Assembly: GCA_002395865.1 (NCBI GenBank)
Contig: DGVE01000067.1
Span: forward strand, 1 to 5,395
Length of the DNA: 5,395 nucleotides
Origin: Lachnospiraceae bacterium UBA4292
GTDB lineage: Bacteria; Bacillota; Clostridia; Lachnospirales; Lachnospiraceae
Direction of reading: 5' to 3'
The notes beneath the pieces were generated by a model. The model was given only the letters and a program-made list of their open reading frames with translations. It was not told the DNA's origin and did no database searches. A program made the translations under genes and the position numbers. Below, one piece after another: positions 1 through 4,657 of the stretch. Numbering within the stretch: position 1 is the stretch's first letter; each line of letters starts with the position of its first letter.

Positions 1-986
1 CGATGCTCTACATGCCCGCCACGGCAATGCTGCATTATCAGGTGACATATTTCGGCAAAAGGATAAATCTGGAGCTCTTTCACGCGCTGTCCGATGGCAC
101 AGGCGCCATGGAGTTCCTGAATATAATAGTACTCGACTATCTGAAGCTTAAGTACCCGGGGAGGTTTACGGATGTGACCATTCACTCGGGAGCCTCCGCC
201 AATGAGCTCAGTCAGGACAGCTTCAGACAGTTCTTCGGAGGTATCACTGGAACCGGACCGGCTCTGAAGCGAGCCTTCAGACCCGGAACTCTCAAGCTGC
301 CGTTCGATCAGCTGCAGTTCTTCGAGATACATATGCCGGTGGCGCAGCTTCTGCCCATGGCGAGGAAGCTGGGGGTCTCGCTTACGAGCTTTTTCGGGGC
401 ACAGTGGATGATGGCGGTGCATGCAGAGATGCCTCCCAGAAAGAGAAAGCTTCCCGTCACGGTCACATTGCCCGTGAACCTGAGAAATTATTATCCCTCG
501 CAGACCGCAAGGAATTTCTTTACGAATGTAAATGTGACCCATATTTTCGACAACGACATCACAGTGGATGAGCTCGCTGTGGAGTTCGATAAGTCGCTGA
601 AAAGCCAGCTCACAGAGGATAATATAAAAAAGCTCATGGACGGCTTCGAGACGATCGAATACGTGGCACCGGTGCGCGCAACACCGCTTTTTATCAAGCA
701 GATCGCCATGAGGCACGCGACCAGGATAGCAGACAGAAACGTGTCCGTGATACTGTCAAATCTCGGCGTACAGAACCCGCCGGAAGAGGTGGGCGAGTAT
801 GTGGAGAACTACAGCGCCTACTGCAGCTCGCAGAACCTGTTCTCTACCATGAGCAGCTACAAGGGAGAACTGACGCTCGGCGTATCGTCGCCGTTCGTGA
901 ACACCGGCGCGGTGAAGAACCTCGTGAGGACGCTGTCGGGCCTGGGCGTGGACATAACTGTATATGCTACGGAGGTGATCGTATGA
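1..986 (+). CDS. Condensation-fold acyltransferase (alcohol acetyltransferase-like), 5' end outside the window
   Basis: The frame is open to the left edge of the window, so the protein is N-terminally truncated; the ATG at 3 is probably an internal methionine. 327 residues are visible, and relatives are, from memory, about 400 residues or longer. Near the N-terminus the visible part carries FHALSDGTGA (residues 26-35). This fits the HHxxxDG active-site motif of the CoA-dependent acyltransferase/condensation superfamily (chloramphenicol acetyltransferase, alcohol acetyltransferases, PapA-type enzymes), in which the second His acts as general base. Here the first His is Phe. A later LPVNLRNYYP segment (about 156-165) fits the conserved core of the same fold. 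No signal peptide or membrane segment is seen. It overlaps the next gene by ATGA, so the two are probably translationally coupled and cotranscribed. The substrate cannot be told from sequence. Superfamily assignment is fairly sure, exact activity is not. Confidence 0.8.
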   Translation, partial: MLYMPATAMLHYQVTYFGKRINLELFHALSDGTGAMEFLNIIVLDYLKLKYPGRFTDVTIHSGASANELSQDSFRQFFGGITGTGPALKRAFRPGTLKLPFDQLQFFEIHMPVAQLLPMARKLGVSLTSFFGAQWMMAVHAEMPPRKRKLPVTVTLPVNLRNYYPSQTARNFFTNVNVTHIFDNDITVDELAVEFDKSLKSQLTEDNIKKLMDGFETIEYVAPVRATPLFIKQIAMRHATRIADRNVSVILSNLGVQNPPEEVGEYVENYSAYCSSQNLFSTMSSYKGELTLGVSSPFVNTGAVKNLVRTLSGLGVDITVYATEVIV

Positions 987-1648
987 CTTGTCCGTATTGC
1001 AGGATAGAGGTCGGAGGAAGCCTGACTAAGTGCCCTCTGTGTCAGAGCAAGCTGCAGGGCGAGCCGGGGGAAGCTTATTTCCCGGGGCAGGAGACCTTGC
1101 AGAAGAAGTCGTTTATCTACAAGCTGCAGCTCTTCGGAGTCGCGGTCATCATAATAACGGGTCTGGGACTTGACTTCATGTTCGGTATAAGGATCGGTCC
1201 TTTTACCGAGCTGCACTGGAGCCTTCTCCTGGCTATGTGGCTCATTGTCATGGAAATAGAAGCCATCCGACAGTTCACCAGAGGCACAGGCTCCTCGAGA
1301 AAGCTGACGTTATCGGTGTTCATAATACTCTTTATGCTTACGATAACGTCATATTACTTCGGGATACTGTCCCTTACCCTTAACTGGATAGTTCCACTGA
1401 CGCTCGTAGCCACCATGACAGCGAATTTCGTGCTTGCCATGCTCGATAAGCAGGGCAATACCATGGTCTACCTTCTCACGAATCTTCTGGTGGGCGCACT
1501 ACCGCTCGGCGCCATATATTTCTGGAAGGGAGTCACGCCTGTGGCATGGATCATCTGCCTGCTGGTGAGCACCATACTGTTCGTGGGTGCGGTGATCTTC
1601 AAGGGAAGAGCGGTGGCGAAGGAGATGCAGAGAAGACTGAACGTCTGA
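983..1648 (+). CDS. Zinc-ribbon multi-pass membrane protein (DUF6320-like)
   Basis: 221 residues. The N-terminus has a four-cysteine zinc ribbon, CPYC (C3, C6) and CPLC (C17, C20). After a short linker come about six hydrophobic segments (roughly residues 44-66, 78-95, 107-131, 133-155, 159-181 and 187-206), and the C-terminus is basic. This is the layout I associate with DUF6320 proteins, which sit next to condensation-type acyltransferases in Lachnospiraceae; that link is from memory. The start is well set: GGAGG at 971-975 lies 7 bases before the ATG, and the ATG overlaps the TGA of the acyltransferase (ATGA), implying translational coupling. A membrane partner or regulator of the acyltransferase, perhaps in cell-envelope or lipid modification, is possible but is inference. 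I see no convincing intrinsic terminator between its stop codon and the next promoter. Confidence 0.8.
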   Translation: MTCPYCRIEVGGSLTKCPLCQSKLQGEPGEAYFPGQETLQKKSFIYKLQLFGVAVIIITGLGLDFMFGIRIGPFTELHWSLLLAMWLIVMEIEAIRQFTRGTGSSRKLTLSVFIILFMLTITSYYFGILSLTLNWIVPLTLVATMTANFVLAMLDKQGNTMVYLLTNLLVGALPLGAIYFWKGVTPVAWIICLLVSTILFVGAVIFKGRAVAKEMQRRLNV

Positions 1649-1673
1649 TGCGGCGCGTTATACCAACGGTTAA

Positions 1674-1702
1674 ATGACAAAGCTGCTCCTGCGTGCTATC
1701 AT
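1674..1702 (+). promoter_or_regulatory. Sigma-A promoter with extended -10
   Basis: The -35 box is ATGACA (1674-1679), then a 17-base spacer, then the -10 box TATCAT (1697-1702). Each box matches consensus at 5 of 6 positions. A TG at 1694-1695, one base before the -10, makes it an extended -10 promoter. Transcription would start near 1709, giving a leader of about 27 bases before the ATG at 1736. It begins a new transcription unit after the acyltransferase operon. Confidence 0.72.
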
Positions 1703-1721
1703 ACCTTCAGAATAACCATTC

Positions 1722-1727
1722 AGGAGG
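1722..1727 (+). promoter_or_regulatory. Ribosome binding site that sets the start at 1736
   Basis: AGGAGG lies 8 bases before the ATG at 1736. The in-frame GTG at 1727 overlaps this site and so cannot be the start. The true start is therefore ATG 1736. Confidence 0.85.
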
Positions 1728-1735
1728 TGATAGTC

Positions 1736-2389
1736 ATGGAGAAAATGCTTGTTACACAGGCGCTTGACGAGAGAGATCTTCTCGTCAAGAAGATAAGGGA
1801 TAAGATATCCAAGGCGGGCTTCGTGGACACGGTAAAGCCCAACGAGGAGAAGGTATTTGACGCGAGAGTGACCCGTGAGGAGTTTGCAAAGAGTGCTCAG
1901 AGCGCCTACCAGCAGATACTCGATCTGATCGAGAGATTTCAGAAGATAGATGCGGCAATAGTTGCTTCAAATGCGGCCACAAGGATAAAGACCAGCTACG
2001 GCGAGATGACCGTTGCGGCTGCCATATCGCTTCGCAGCAGAATGAAGGGCACGGGCTCTTACGAGAACTCGGATTTTGAGCTTGCGCTTTCGAGCAGGCT
2101 TTCTTTCGAATACGACAGGAGAGTGTCTCTTGCCGACACGAAGAACAAGCAGCTTCAGGCCACTGCCGAAAATATGCGTCTGTCGATACTCGGCAAGGAC
2201 AGCAAGGTGAAGGATGAGAAGCCTCTCGAGGTAGTCGAGGCGTATGTCCGCGAGAATACCACCGAGCTGGTAGATCCCCTCGATGTCCAGAAGAAGATCG
2301 CGCAGCTTAAGGAGAAGAGGGATACCCTTCTTTCCGAGCTTGACACGCAGATCAAGGTGTCCAACGCGACGACATTTATAGAGATCTGA
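1736..2389 (+). CDS. Helical, coiled-coil-like protein of unknown function, first gene of the repair cassette
   Basis: 217 residues from the ATG at 1736. It is highly charged, has no cysteine, no signal peptide and no membrane segment, and is almost certainly soluble and mostly helical. Long heptad-like stretches occur at about residues 8-28, 48-78 and 182-207. Two segments resemble each other: IDAAIVASNAATRI (71-84) and LDTQIKVSNATTFI (202-215), suggesting an internal duplication or paired helix ends. The region around 71-104 (SNAAT, then G-E-M-T-V-A-A-A-I-S-L-R) faintly recalls the DIP1984/DUF6847 family, but I hold this loosely. The gene has its own promoter (1674-1702) and ends 5 bases before a strong terminator. 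Its position directly before the tRNA-like RNA, RNA ligase and phosphoesterase suggests a partner, for example an RNA-binding or scaffolding protein; that is guilt by association only. I do not recognise a catalytic site. Confidence 0.85.
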   Translation: MEKMLVTQALDERDLLVKKIRDKISKAGFVDTVKPNEEKVFDARVTREEFAKSAQSAYQQILDLIERFQKIDAAIVASNAATRIKTSYGEMTVAAAISLRSRMKGTGSYENSDFELALSSRLSFEYDRRVSLADTKNKQLQATAENMRLSILGKDSKVKDEKPLEVVEAYVRENTTELVDPLDVQKKIAQLKEKRDTLLSELDTQIKVSNATTFIEI

Positions 2390-2394
2390 AACTG

Positions 2395-2427
2395 ACGGTA
2401 TACCGAGCGGTCGGTATACCGTTTTTT
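2395..2427 (+). terminator. Strong intrinsic terminator
   Basis: A perfect 12-bp stem (2395-2406 with 2411-2422, ACGGTATACCGA against its complement) with a GCGG tetraloop, followed at once by a run of T (2422-2427). It lies 5 bases after the stop codon of the helical protein gene. It should stop most transcription from the 1674-1702 promoter before it reaches the tRNA-like RNA and the ligase gene. Confidence 0.93.
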
Positions 2428-2506
2428 GCCCGCAACACGAAAACCTCAAACCCGGTTCCCCTGTAACAGGGTCACGTTACAAGACGGTACTTTAAATACC
2501 AACAGT

Positions 2507-2573
2507 TGGAATAGCGAAGTGGGATCGCGCCAGATTATGGCTCTGGAGTTCACAGGTTCAAATCCTGTTTCCA
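2507..2573 (+). ncRNA. tRNA-like cloverleaf with noncanonical acceptor and AUG anticodon
   Basis: The three arms are perfect. The D arm is GCGA/TCGC (2514-2517, 2525-2528) with loop AGTGGGA, including the GG expected at 18-19. The anticodon arm is CCAGA/TCTGG (2530-2534, 2542-2546) with a 7-base loop TTATGGC. The T arm is ACAGG/CCTGT (2552-2556, 2564-2568) with loop TTCAAAT. The linkers have tRNA lengths: TA (8-9), G (26) and a 5-base variable region AGTTC. The acceptor has only 5 bp (TGGAA 2507-2511 with TTCCA 2569-2573); the two positions that would complete 7 bp are T-T and G-A mismatches, and no CCA follows position 73. The anticodon reads AUG (codon CAU, His), whereas bacterial tRNA-His uses GUG. 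So this is a tRNA mimic or degenerate tRNA rather than a normal decoding tRNA. The fold is directly seen; its role is unknown. Confidence 0.82.
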
Positions 2574-2627
2574 TACCCCTGTATTATGGGACAGCGGGCC
2601 GCGCTGATAAGCGGTCGCCTGAGTTTC

Positions 2628-2655
2628 AACGGTTAAGTATTTTCGGTAAACCGTT
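2628..2655 (+). promoter_or_regulatory. Antiterminator-like hairpin
   Basis: AACGGTT (2628-2634) pairs perfectly with AACCGTT (2649-2655) over 7 bp with a 14-base loop. The second strand is the same segment needed for the following terminator hairpin, so the two structures exclude each other. This is the usual layout of an attenuator. No ligand or protein binding site is recognised. Confidence 0.5.
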
Positions 2656-2687
2656 AACCGGTAACCTTCAACGGTATTTTTCTTTTT
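2650..2687 (+). terminator. Intrinsic terminator-like hairpin after the tRNA-like RNA
   Basis: ACCGTT (2650-2655) pairs with AACGGT (2670-2675), 6 bp with a 14-base loop that can itself form small pairs. It is followed by a T-rich tail with one C interruption (2677-2687). The stem is weaker than that of the terminator at 2395-2427 and competes with the upstream hairpin at 2628-2655, so it could be a conditional terminator or the 3' end of the small RNA. Confidence 0.55.
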
Positions 2688-2782
2688 ACTTGAATTTTCA
2701 ACTGCTAACGTCCTGCAGACATAGCGATATGTTGAAATCCATGGTAAGGTTAATGGCGTCGAACCGGTTGGTCAGAGGTTAT
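2688..2782 (+). other. Leader stretch without a recognisable gene
   Basis: There is no ORF with a credible ribosome binding site here and no clear promoter. Visible sequence features are the near-palindrome TTGAA-TT-TTCAA (2690-2701), a TTTCAAC copy (2696-2702 region) with its complement GTTGAAA at 2731-2737, and the palindromes CCATGG (2739-2744) and AACCGGTT (2762-2769). CCATG at 2739-2743 could pair with CATGG at 2786-2790, inside the next hairpin's loop region, and so interfere with that hairpin. This suggests, but does not show, a regulatory leader of the ligase gene. Confidence 0.35.
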
Positions 2783-2810
2783 CCGCATGGCTGTGTTGCG
2801 GGCTTTTTTT
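2783..2810 (+). terminator. Terminator-like hairpin immediately before the ligase gene
   Basis: CCGCA (2783-2787) pairs with TGCGG (2797-2801) around a 9-base loop, followed by GC and seven T (2804-2810). The stem is short but GC-rich, and the T run is uninterrupted. It ends just 5 bases before the ligase ribosome binding site, a place typical of leader attenuators rather than of the end of an upstream gene. Confidence 0.55.
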
Positions 2811-2814
2811 GTTT

Positions 2815-2820
2815 GGAGGT
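2815..2820 (+). promoter_or_regulatory. Ribosome binding site that sets the ligase start at 2829
   Basis: GGAGGT lies 8 bases before the ATG at 2829. The in-frame ATG at 2823 is only 2-3 bases away, too close to be used efficiently. The protein starting MRKLASIQ also matches the N-terminus expected of Rnl5 ligases. Confidence 0.78.
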
Positions 2821-2828
2821 GAATGACT

Positions 2829-3872
2829 ATGAGAAAATTGGCAAGTATACAGAGAATATGGAAGATCGAGCCCATAGAAGGGGCCGACAGAATAGAGCTG
2901 GCATTCGTACTCGGATGGCAGTGCGTAGTAAACAAGGGTCAGTTTAAGCCGATGGACCCGGCAGTTTATTTTGAGATCGACAGCTTTCTCCCTTTACGTG
3001 ATGAGTTCGAATTCATGCGAAGCACCAGCTACAAAAAGTCGGATATCTTAGGAGAGGGCTTCAGACTGAAGACTATGAAGTTCAGGGGACAGATATCCCA
3101 GGGACTTTTGCTTCCGGTGAATGTTTTCACCGAAATACCTGCGGGAGCGGATATCGGTACGGATGTTACGGAACTTCTGGGTGTAAGAAAGTGGGAGATC
3201 GAAGAGAGAATAACAACAGGCGGTACGACAATAGGAAATTTGCCCTACGACGTGCCTCACACTGATGAGACCAGAGTTCAGGCCGAGCCGGAGCTGATAG
3301 AGGAATTTGCAGGACTGGAGTATTACATAAGCACGAAGATGGACGGTTCTTCGCATTCCGTATCCATTGACGAGAACGGATTTCACGTAACGGGACATAA
3401 TTACGAGTACAAGGATGACGGAAAGAGTGCTTTTTATGAACTTATAAAGAGCATGGAACTTGAGCCGAAGATGCGAAGCTACTTTACAGATAATGGAATG
3501 AGTGCGCTGACGATACAAGGTGAGCTTTGCGCTCCGGGTATTCAGAAGAACAGGCTAAAACTTGCAGCTCCCGAGTGGTATGTATTTAACGTACGAATCG
3601 ACGGAAAGCGCATGGGCCTGAAGAAACTCATTGAAGTATGTAAAGACCTTGGCTTGCAGACTGTTCCTATCGAGGAGGTAGGTACGGATCTGCCCTCTAA
3701 ATATCCTACCGTTGAGGCGCTTCTCAAAAGGGCGGACGGTGAGTATCCGAGGGGCGGAAAAAAGGAGGGTATAGTAATAAGACCGACAGAGCCTGTTTTT
3801 TCTGTAAGGATTAGTGCCGCATTGTCCATGAAGGTTGTCAGCAATAAGTATCTGATAAAGAATGAGGAGTAG
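2829..3872 (+). CDS. RNA ligase, Rnl5 family (Deinococcus DRB0094/DraRnl type)
   Basis: 347 residues, close to DraRnl length. It seals RNA 3'-OH/5'-phosphate ends with ATP through a covalent lysyl-AMP. The N-terminal module (about 1-140), starting MRKLASIQRI and followed by IEGADRIELAFVLGWQCVV, is the OB-type domain placed before the catalytic domain, which is the Rnl5 arrangement. The nucleotidyltransferase domain (about 150-347) has all motifs: motif I KMDGSS with catalytic K170 (codon 3336-3338), the GELCAPGIQKNR region (231-242) as motif III, WYVFNV (250-255) as IIIa, KKEGIVIRP (311-319) as IV and SMKVVSNKYL (333-342) as V. No key residue is missing, so it should be active. It is preceded by a tRNA-like RNA with terminator-like hairpins and followed 38 bases later by a metallophosphoesterase in the same unit. 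No promoter of its own was found. It appears slightly more AT-rich than the genes upstream. Family assignment is firm; the in vivo substrate, perhaps cleaved tRNA, is inferred. Confidence 0.93.
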   Translation: MRKLASIQRIWKIEPIEGADRIELAFVLGWQCVVNKGQFKPMDPAVYFEIDSFLPLRDEFEFMRSTSYKKSDILGEGFRLKTMKFRGQISQGLLLPVNVFTEIPAGADIGTDVTELLGVRKWEIEERITTGGTTIGNLPYDVPHTDETRVQAEPELIEEFAGLEYYISTKMDGSSHSVSIDENGFHVTGHNYEYKDDGKSAFYELIKSMELEPKMRSYFTDNGMSALTIQGELCAPGIQKNRLKLAAPEWYVFNVRIDGKRMGLKKLIEVCKDLGLQTVPIEEVGTDLPSKYPTVEALLKRADGEYPRGGKKEGIVIRPTEPVFSVRISAALSMKVVSNKYLIKNEE

Positions 3873-3895
3873 GAAATACAGAAGACTCCGGTGAT

Positions 3896-3901
3896 AGGAG
3901 G
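3896..3901 (+). promoter_or_regulatory. Ribosome binding site for the GTG-started phosphoesterase
   Basis: AGGAGG, extended to AGGAGGTGAT, lies 9 bases before the GTG at 3911. The nearby ATG at 3904 is out of frame, so GTG is the start. CTCC (3886-3889) can pair with GGAG (3897-3900) across a 7-base loop and could partly hide this site. Confidence 0.75.
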
Positions 3902-3910
3902 TGATGCACC

Positions 3911-4489
3911 GTGATCTATTATATAAGTGACCTTCATTTCGGACACACGAATGTGATATTCTTCGACAAGAGGCCTTTTAAGGACAGGGACGAGATGGAC
4001 AGGGTCCTCATGGAGAACTGGAACAGCCGCGTGGGTGATGACGACACGGTGTATATAGTGGGTGATCTCTGCTACAGAAGTGCGCACTACGCTGACTGGT
4101 ATCTGAAGCAGCTTAAGGGACACAAGATTCTGATACTGGGCAATCACGACGGGCCGATACTTAAAGATCCGGAGGCACTGGCTCTGCTCGATGGAGTGGA
4201 GAAGATGATGGATGTAAATGACTGCGAAAAGACAGTGACCCTTTGCCATTATCCGATAGCTGAATGGAATTCGTATTTTCACGGCTCGTGGCATGTCTTC
4301 GGGCATATCCACAACAGTAAGAACGAGAGCTACGAGTTCATGAAGAAGAAGCGACACGCGTTGAACGCGGGCTGCATGATAAACAACTACATGCCGGTGA
4401 CCTTCGAGGAACTGATCAGAAACAATGAGCGGTTCAGGGGAGCACAGGAGGTCGTGAGAGATTTTGAAGGCGCGCCGGGGAAGAGGTAG
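3911..4489 (+). CDS. Calcineurin-like metallophosphoesterase, possible RNA end-healing enzyme
   Basis: 192 residues with GTG start, a compact single-domain phosphoesterase. The metal-binding motifs are complete and in order: DLHFGH (D7, H9), GDLC (D52), GNHD (N78, H79, D80), CHYP (H113) and GHIH (H132, H134). These residues hold two divalent metals, and the family hydrolyses phosphomono- or diesters. There is no signal peptide, so it acts in the cytoplasm. Directly after an RNA ligase, a likely job is to remove 2',3'-cyclic phosphate or 3'-phosphate from broken RNA so that the ligase gets a 3'-OH, as the central phosphoesterase domain of bacterial Pnkp does; this is inference. No polynucleotide kinase is visible, so breaks with a 5'-OH would need another enzyme. 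A general nucleotide phosphatase cannot be excluded. A strong terminator follows. Confidence 0.9.
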   Translation: MIYYISDLHFGHTNVIFFDKRPFKDRDEMDRVLMENWNSRVGDDDTVYIVGDLCYRSAHYADWYLKQLKGHKILILGNHDGPILKDPEALALLDGVEKMMDVNDCEKTVTLCHYPIAEWNSYFHGSWHVFGHIHNSKNESYEFMKKKRHALNAGCMINNYMPVTFEELIRNNERFRGAQEVVRDFEGAPGKR

Positions 4490-4497
4490 GCTATGTG

Positions 4498-4533
4498 AAA
4501 GAGCAGGCAATGGTTTGTTGTCTGTTCTTTTTT
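4498..4533 (+). terminator. Intrinsic terminator closing the repair cassette
   Basis: GAGCAGGCAA (4501-4510) pairs with TTGTCTGTTC (4518-4527) over 10 bp including two G-U pairs, with a 7-base loop. AAA upstream can extend the stem into the following run of six T (4528-4533). It lies just after the phosphoesterase stop codon. Confidence 0.88.
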
Positions 4534-4566
4534 ACTGAAAAAAGTATATGTTTAAGAGTGTTTTTC

Positions 4567-4595
4567 TTGATGATCGTCGGGCCTTATGCTATGAT
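4567..4595 (+). promoter_or_regulatory. Sigma-A promoter with extended -10 for the AlbA_2 gene
   Basis: The -35 box is TTGATG (4567-4572, 4 of 6 matches), then a 17-base spacer and the -10 box TATGAT (4590-4595, 5 of 6). TG at 4587-4588 gives an extended -10. The TGC plus TATnAT layout closely resembles the promoter at 1674-1702. The predicted leader is about 55 bases long and contains two palindromes. Confidence 0.72.
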
Positions 4596-4621
4596 TATTT
4601 TATTAAAACAGACTTTCATGG

Positions 4622-4643
4622 AAATTGCAATTTGGTACGTACC
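4622..4643 (+). promoter_or_regulatory. Two abutting perfect palindromes, candidate operator
   Basis: AAATTGCAATTT (4622-4633, 12-base perfect palindrome) is followed without a gap by GGTACGTACC (4634-4643, 10-base perfect palindrome). They lie downstream of the promoter and end one base before the AAGGAG site (4645-4650). Neither has a loop, so binding of a dimeric repressor to DNA is more likely than an RNA hairpin. Which protein binds is unknown; autorepression by the downstream product is possible. Confidence 0.5.
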
Positions 4644-4657
4644 TAAGGAGATTACGA

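Larger units (their letters stand above)
2459..2687 (+). ncRNA. Candidate structured RNA with a tRNA-like core and terminator-like 3' end
   Basis: This gene-free stretch can fold almost throughout. Visible helices in order are: TGTAAC/GTTACA (2462-2467 with 2476-2481), GGTA/TACC (2486-2489 with 2497-2500), the tRNA-like cloverleaf (2507-2573), CCCCTGT with ACAGCGGG and one bulged C (2576-2582 with 2591-2598), GGCCGC/GCGGTC (2597-2602 with 2611-2616), then the attenuator repeats and a T-rich tail ending at 2687. Alternatives exist: ACAGGG (2466-2471) can pair either with CCCTG just upstream (2459-2463) or with CCCTGT beyond the cloverleaf (2577-2582), which would close the cloverleaf with an outer stem. 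A tRNA module carried on an outer stem recalls bacterial YrlA Y RNAs, but no Ro gene is in view and I could not identify a Ro-binding sequence. I found no convincing promoter for it. The 5' end is a guess, and it may instead be the leader of the ligase mRNA. Confidence 0.55.

Noticed and set aside
1631..1735. Terminator after the zinc-ribbon membrane protein gene
   Set aside because: AGAC/GTCT at 1634-1646 forms only 4 bp and is not followed by a T run.
1967..2449. Minus-strand open frame of 160 codons
   Set aside because: Antisense to the helical protein gene and runs through the terminator; no ribosome binding site and no domain pattern.
2428..2506. A dedicated promoter for the tRNA-like RNA, such as one using TTTAAAT near 2491-2497 as -10
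   Set aside because: No acceptable -35 box at 16-18 bases upstream and no extended -10; too weak to report.
2507..2573. An ordinary tRNA-His gene
   Set aside because: The anticodon would be AUG instead of GUG, the acceptor stem has only 5 bp, there is no extra G-1 pairing, and no CCA follows.
2740..2802. A second tRNA-like element, suggested by GGTTGGTCAGAGG (2766-2778), which resembles a D-loop
   Set aside because: There is no matching 5' D-stem strand, no T-loop and no acceptor pairing; the resemblance is limited to a dozen bases.
2428..2828. T-box riboswitch upstream of the ligase
   Set aside because: The conserved T-box sequence (AGGGTGGNACCGCG type) is absent; the tRNA-like part is itself a tRNA fold, not a tRNA-binding leader.
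2426..2947. Open reading frame of 173 codons on the plus strand across the gap before the ligase
   Set aside because: It starts at a TTG inside a terminator T run with no ribosome binding site, runs through the tRNA-like RNA and two hairpins, and overlaps the well-supported ligase start in another frame.
3542..4510. Long minus-strand open frame of 322 codons
   Set aside because: It lies opposite both the ligase and phosphoesterase genes, which have complete motifs; its translation shows no recognisable domain and it has no credible start site. It is an antisense shadow.
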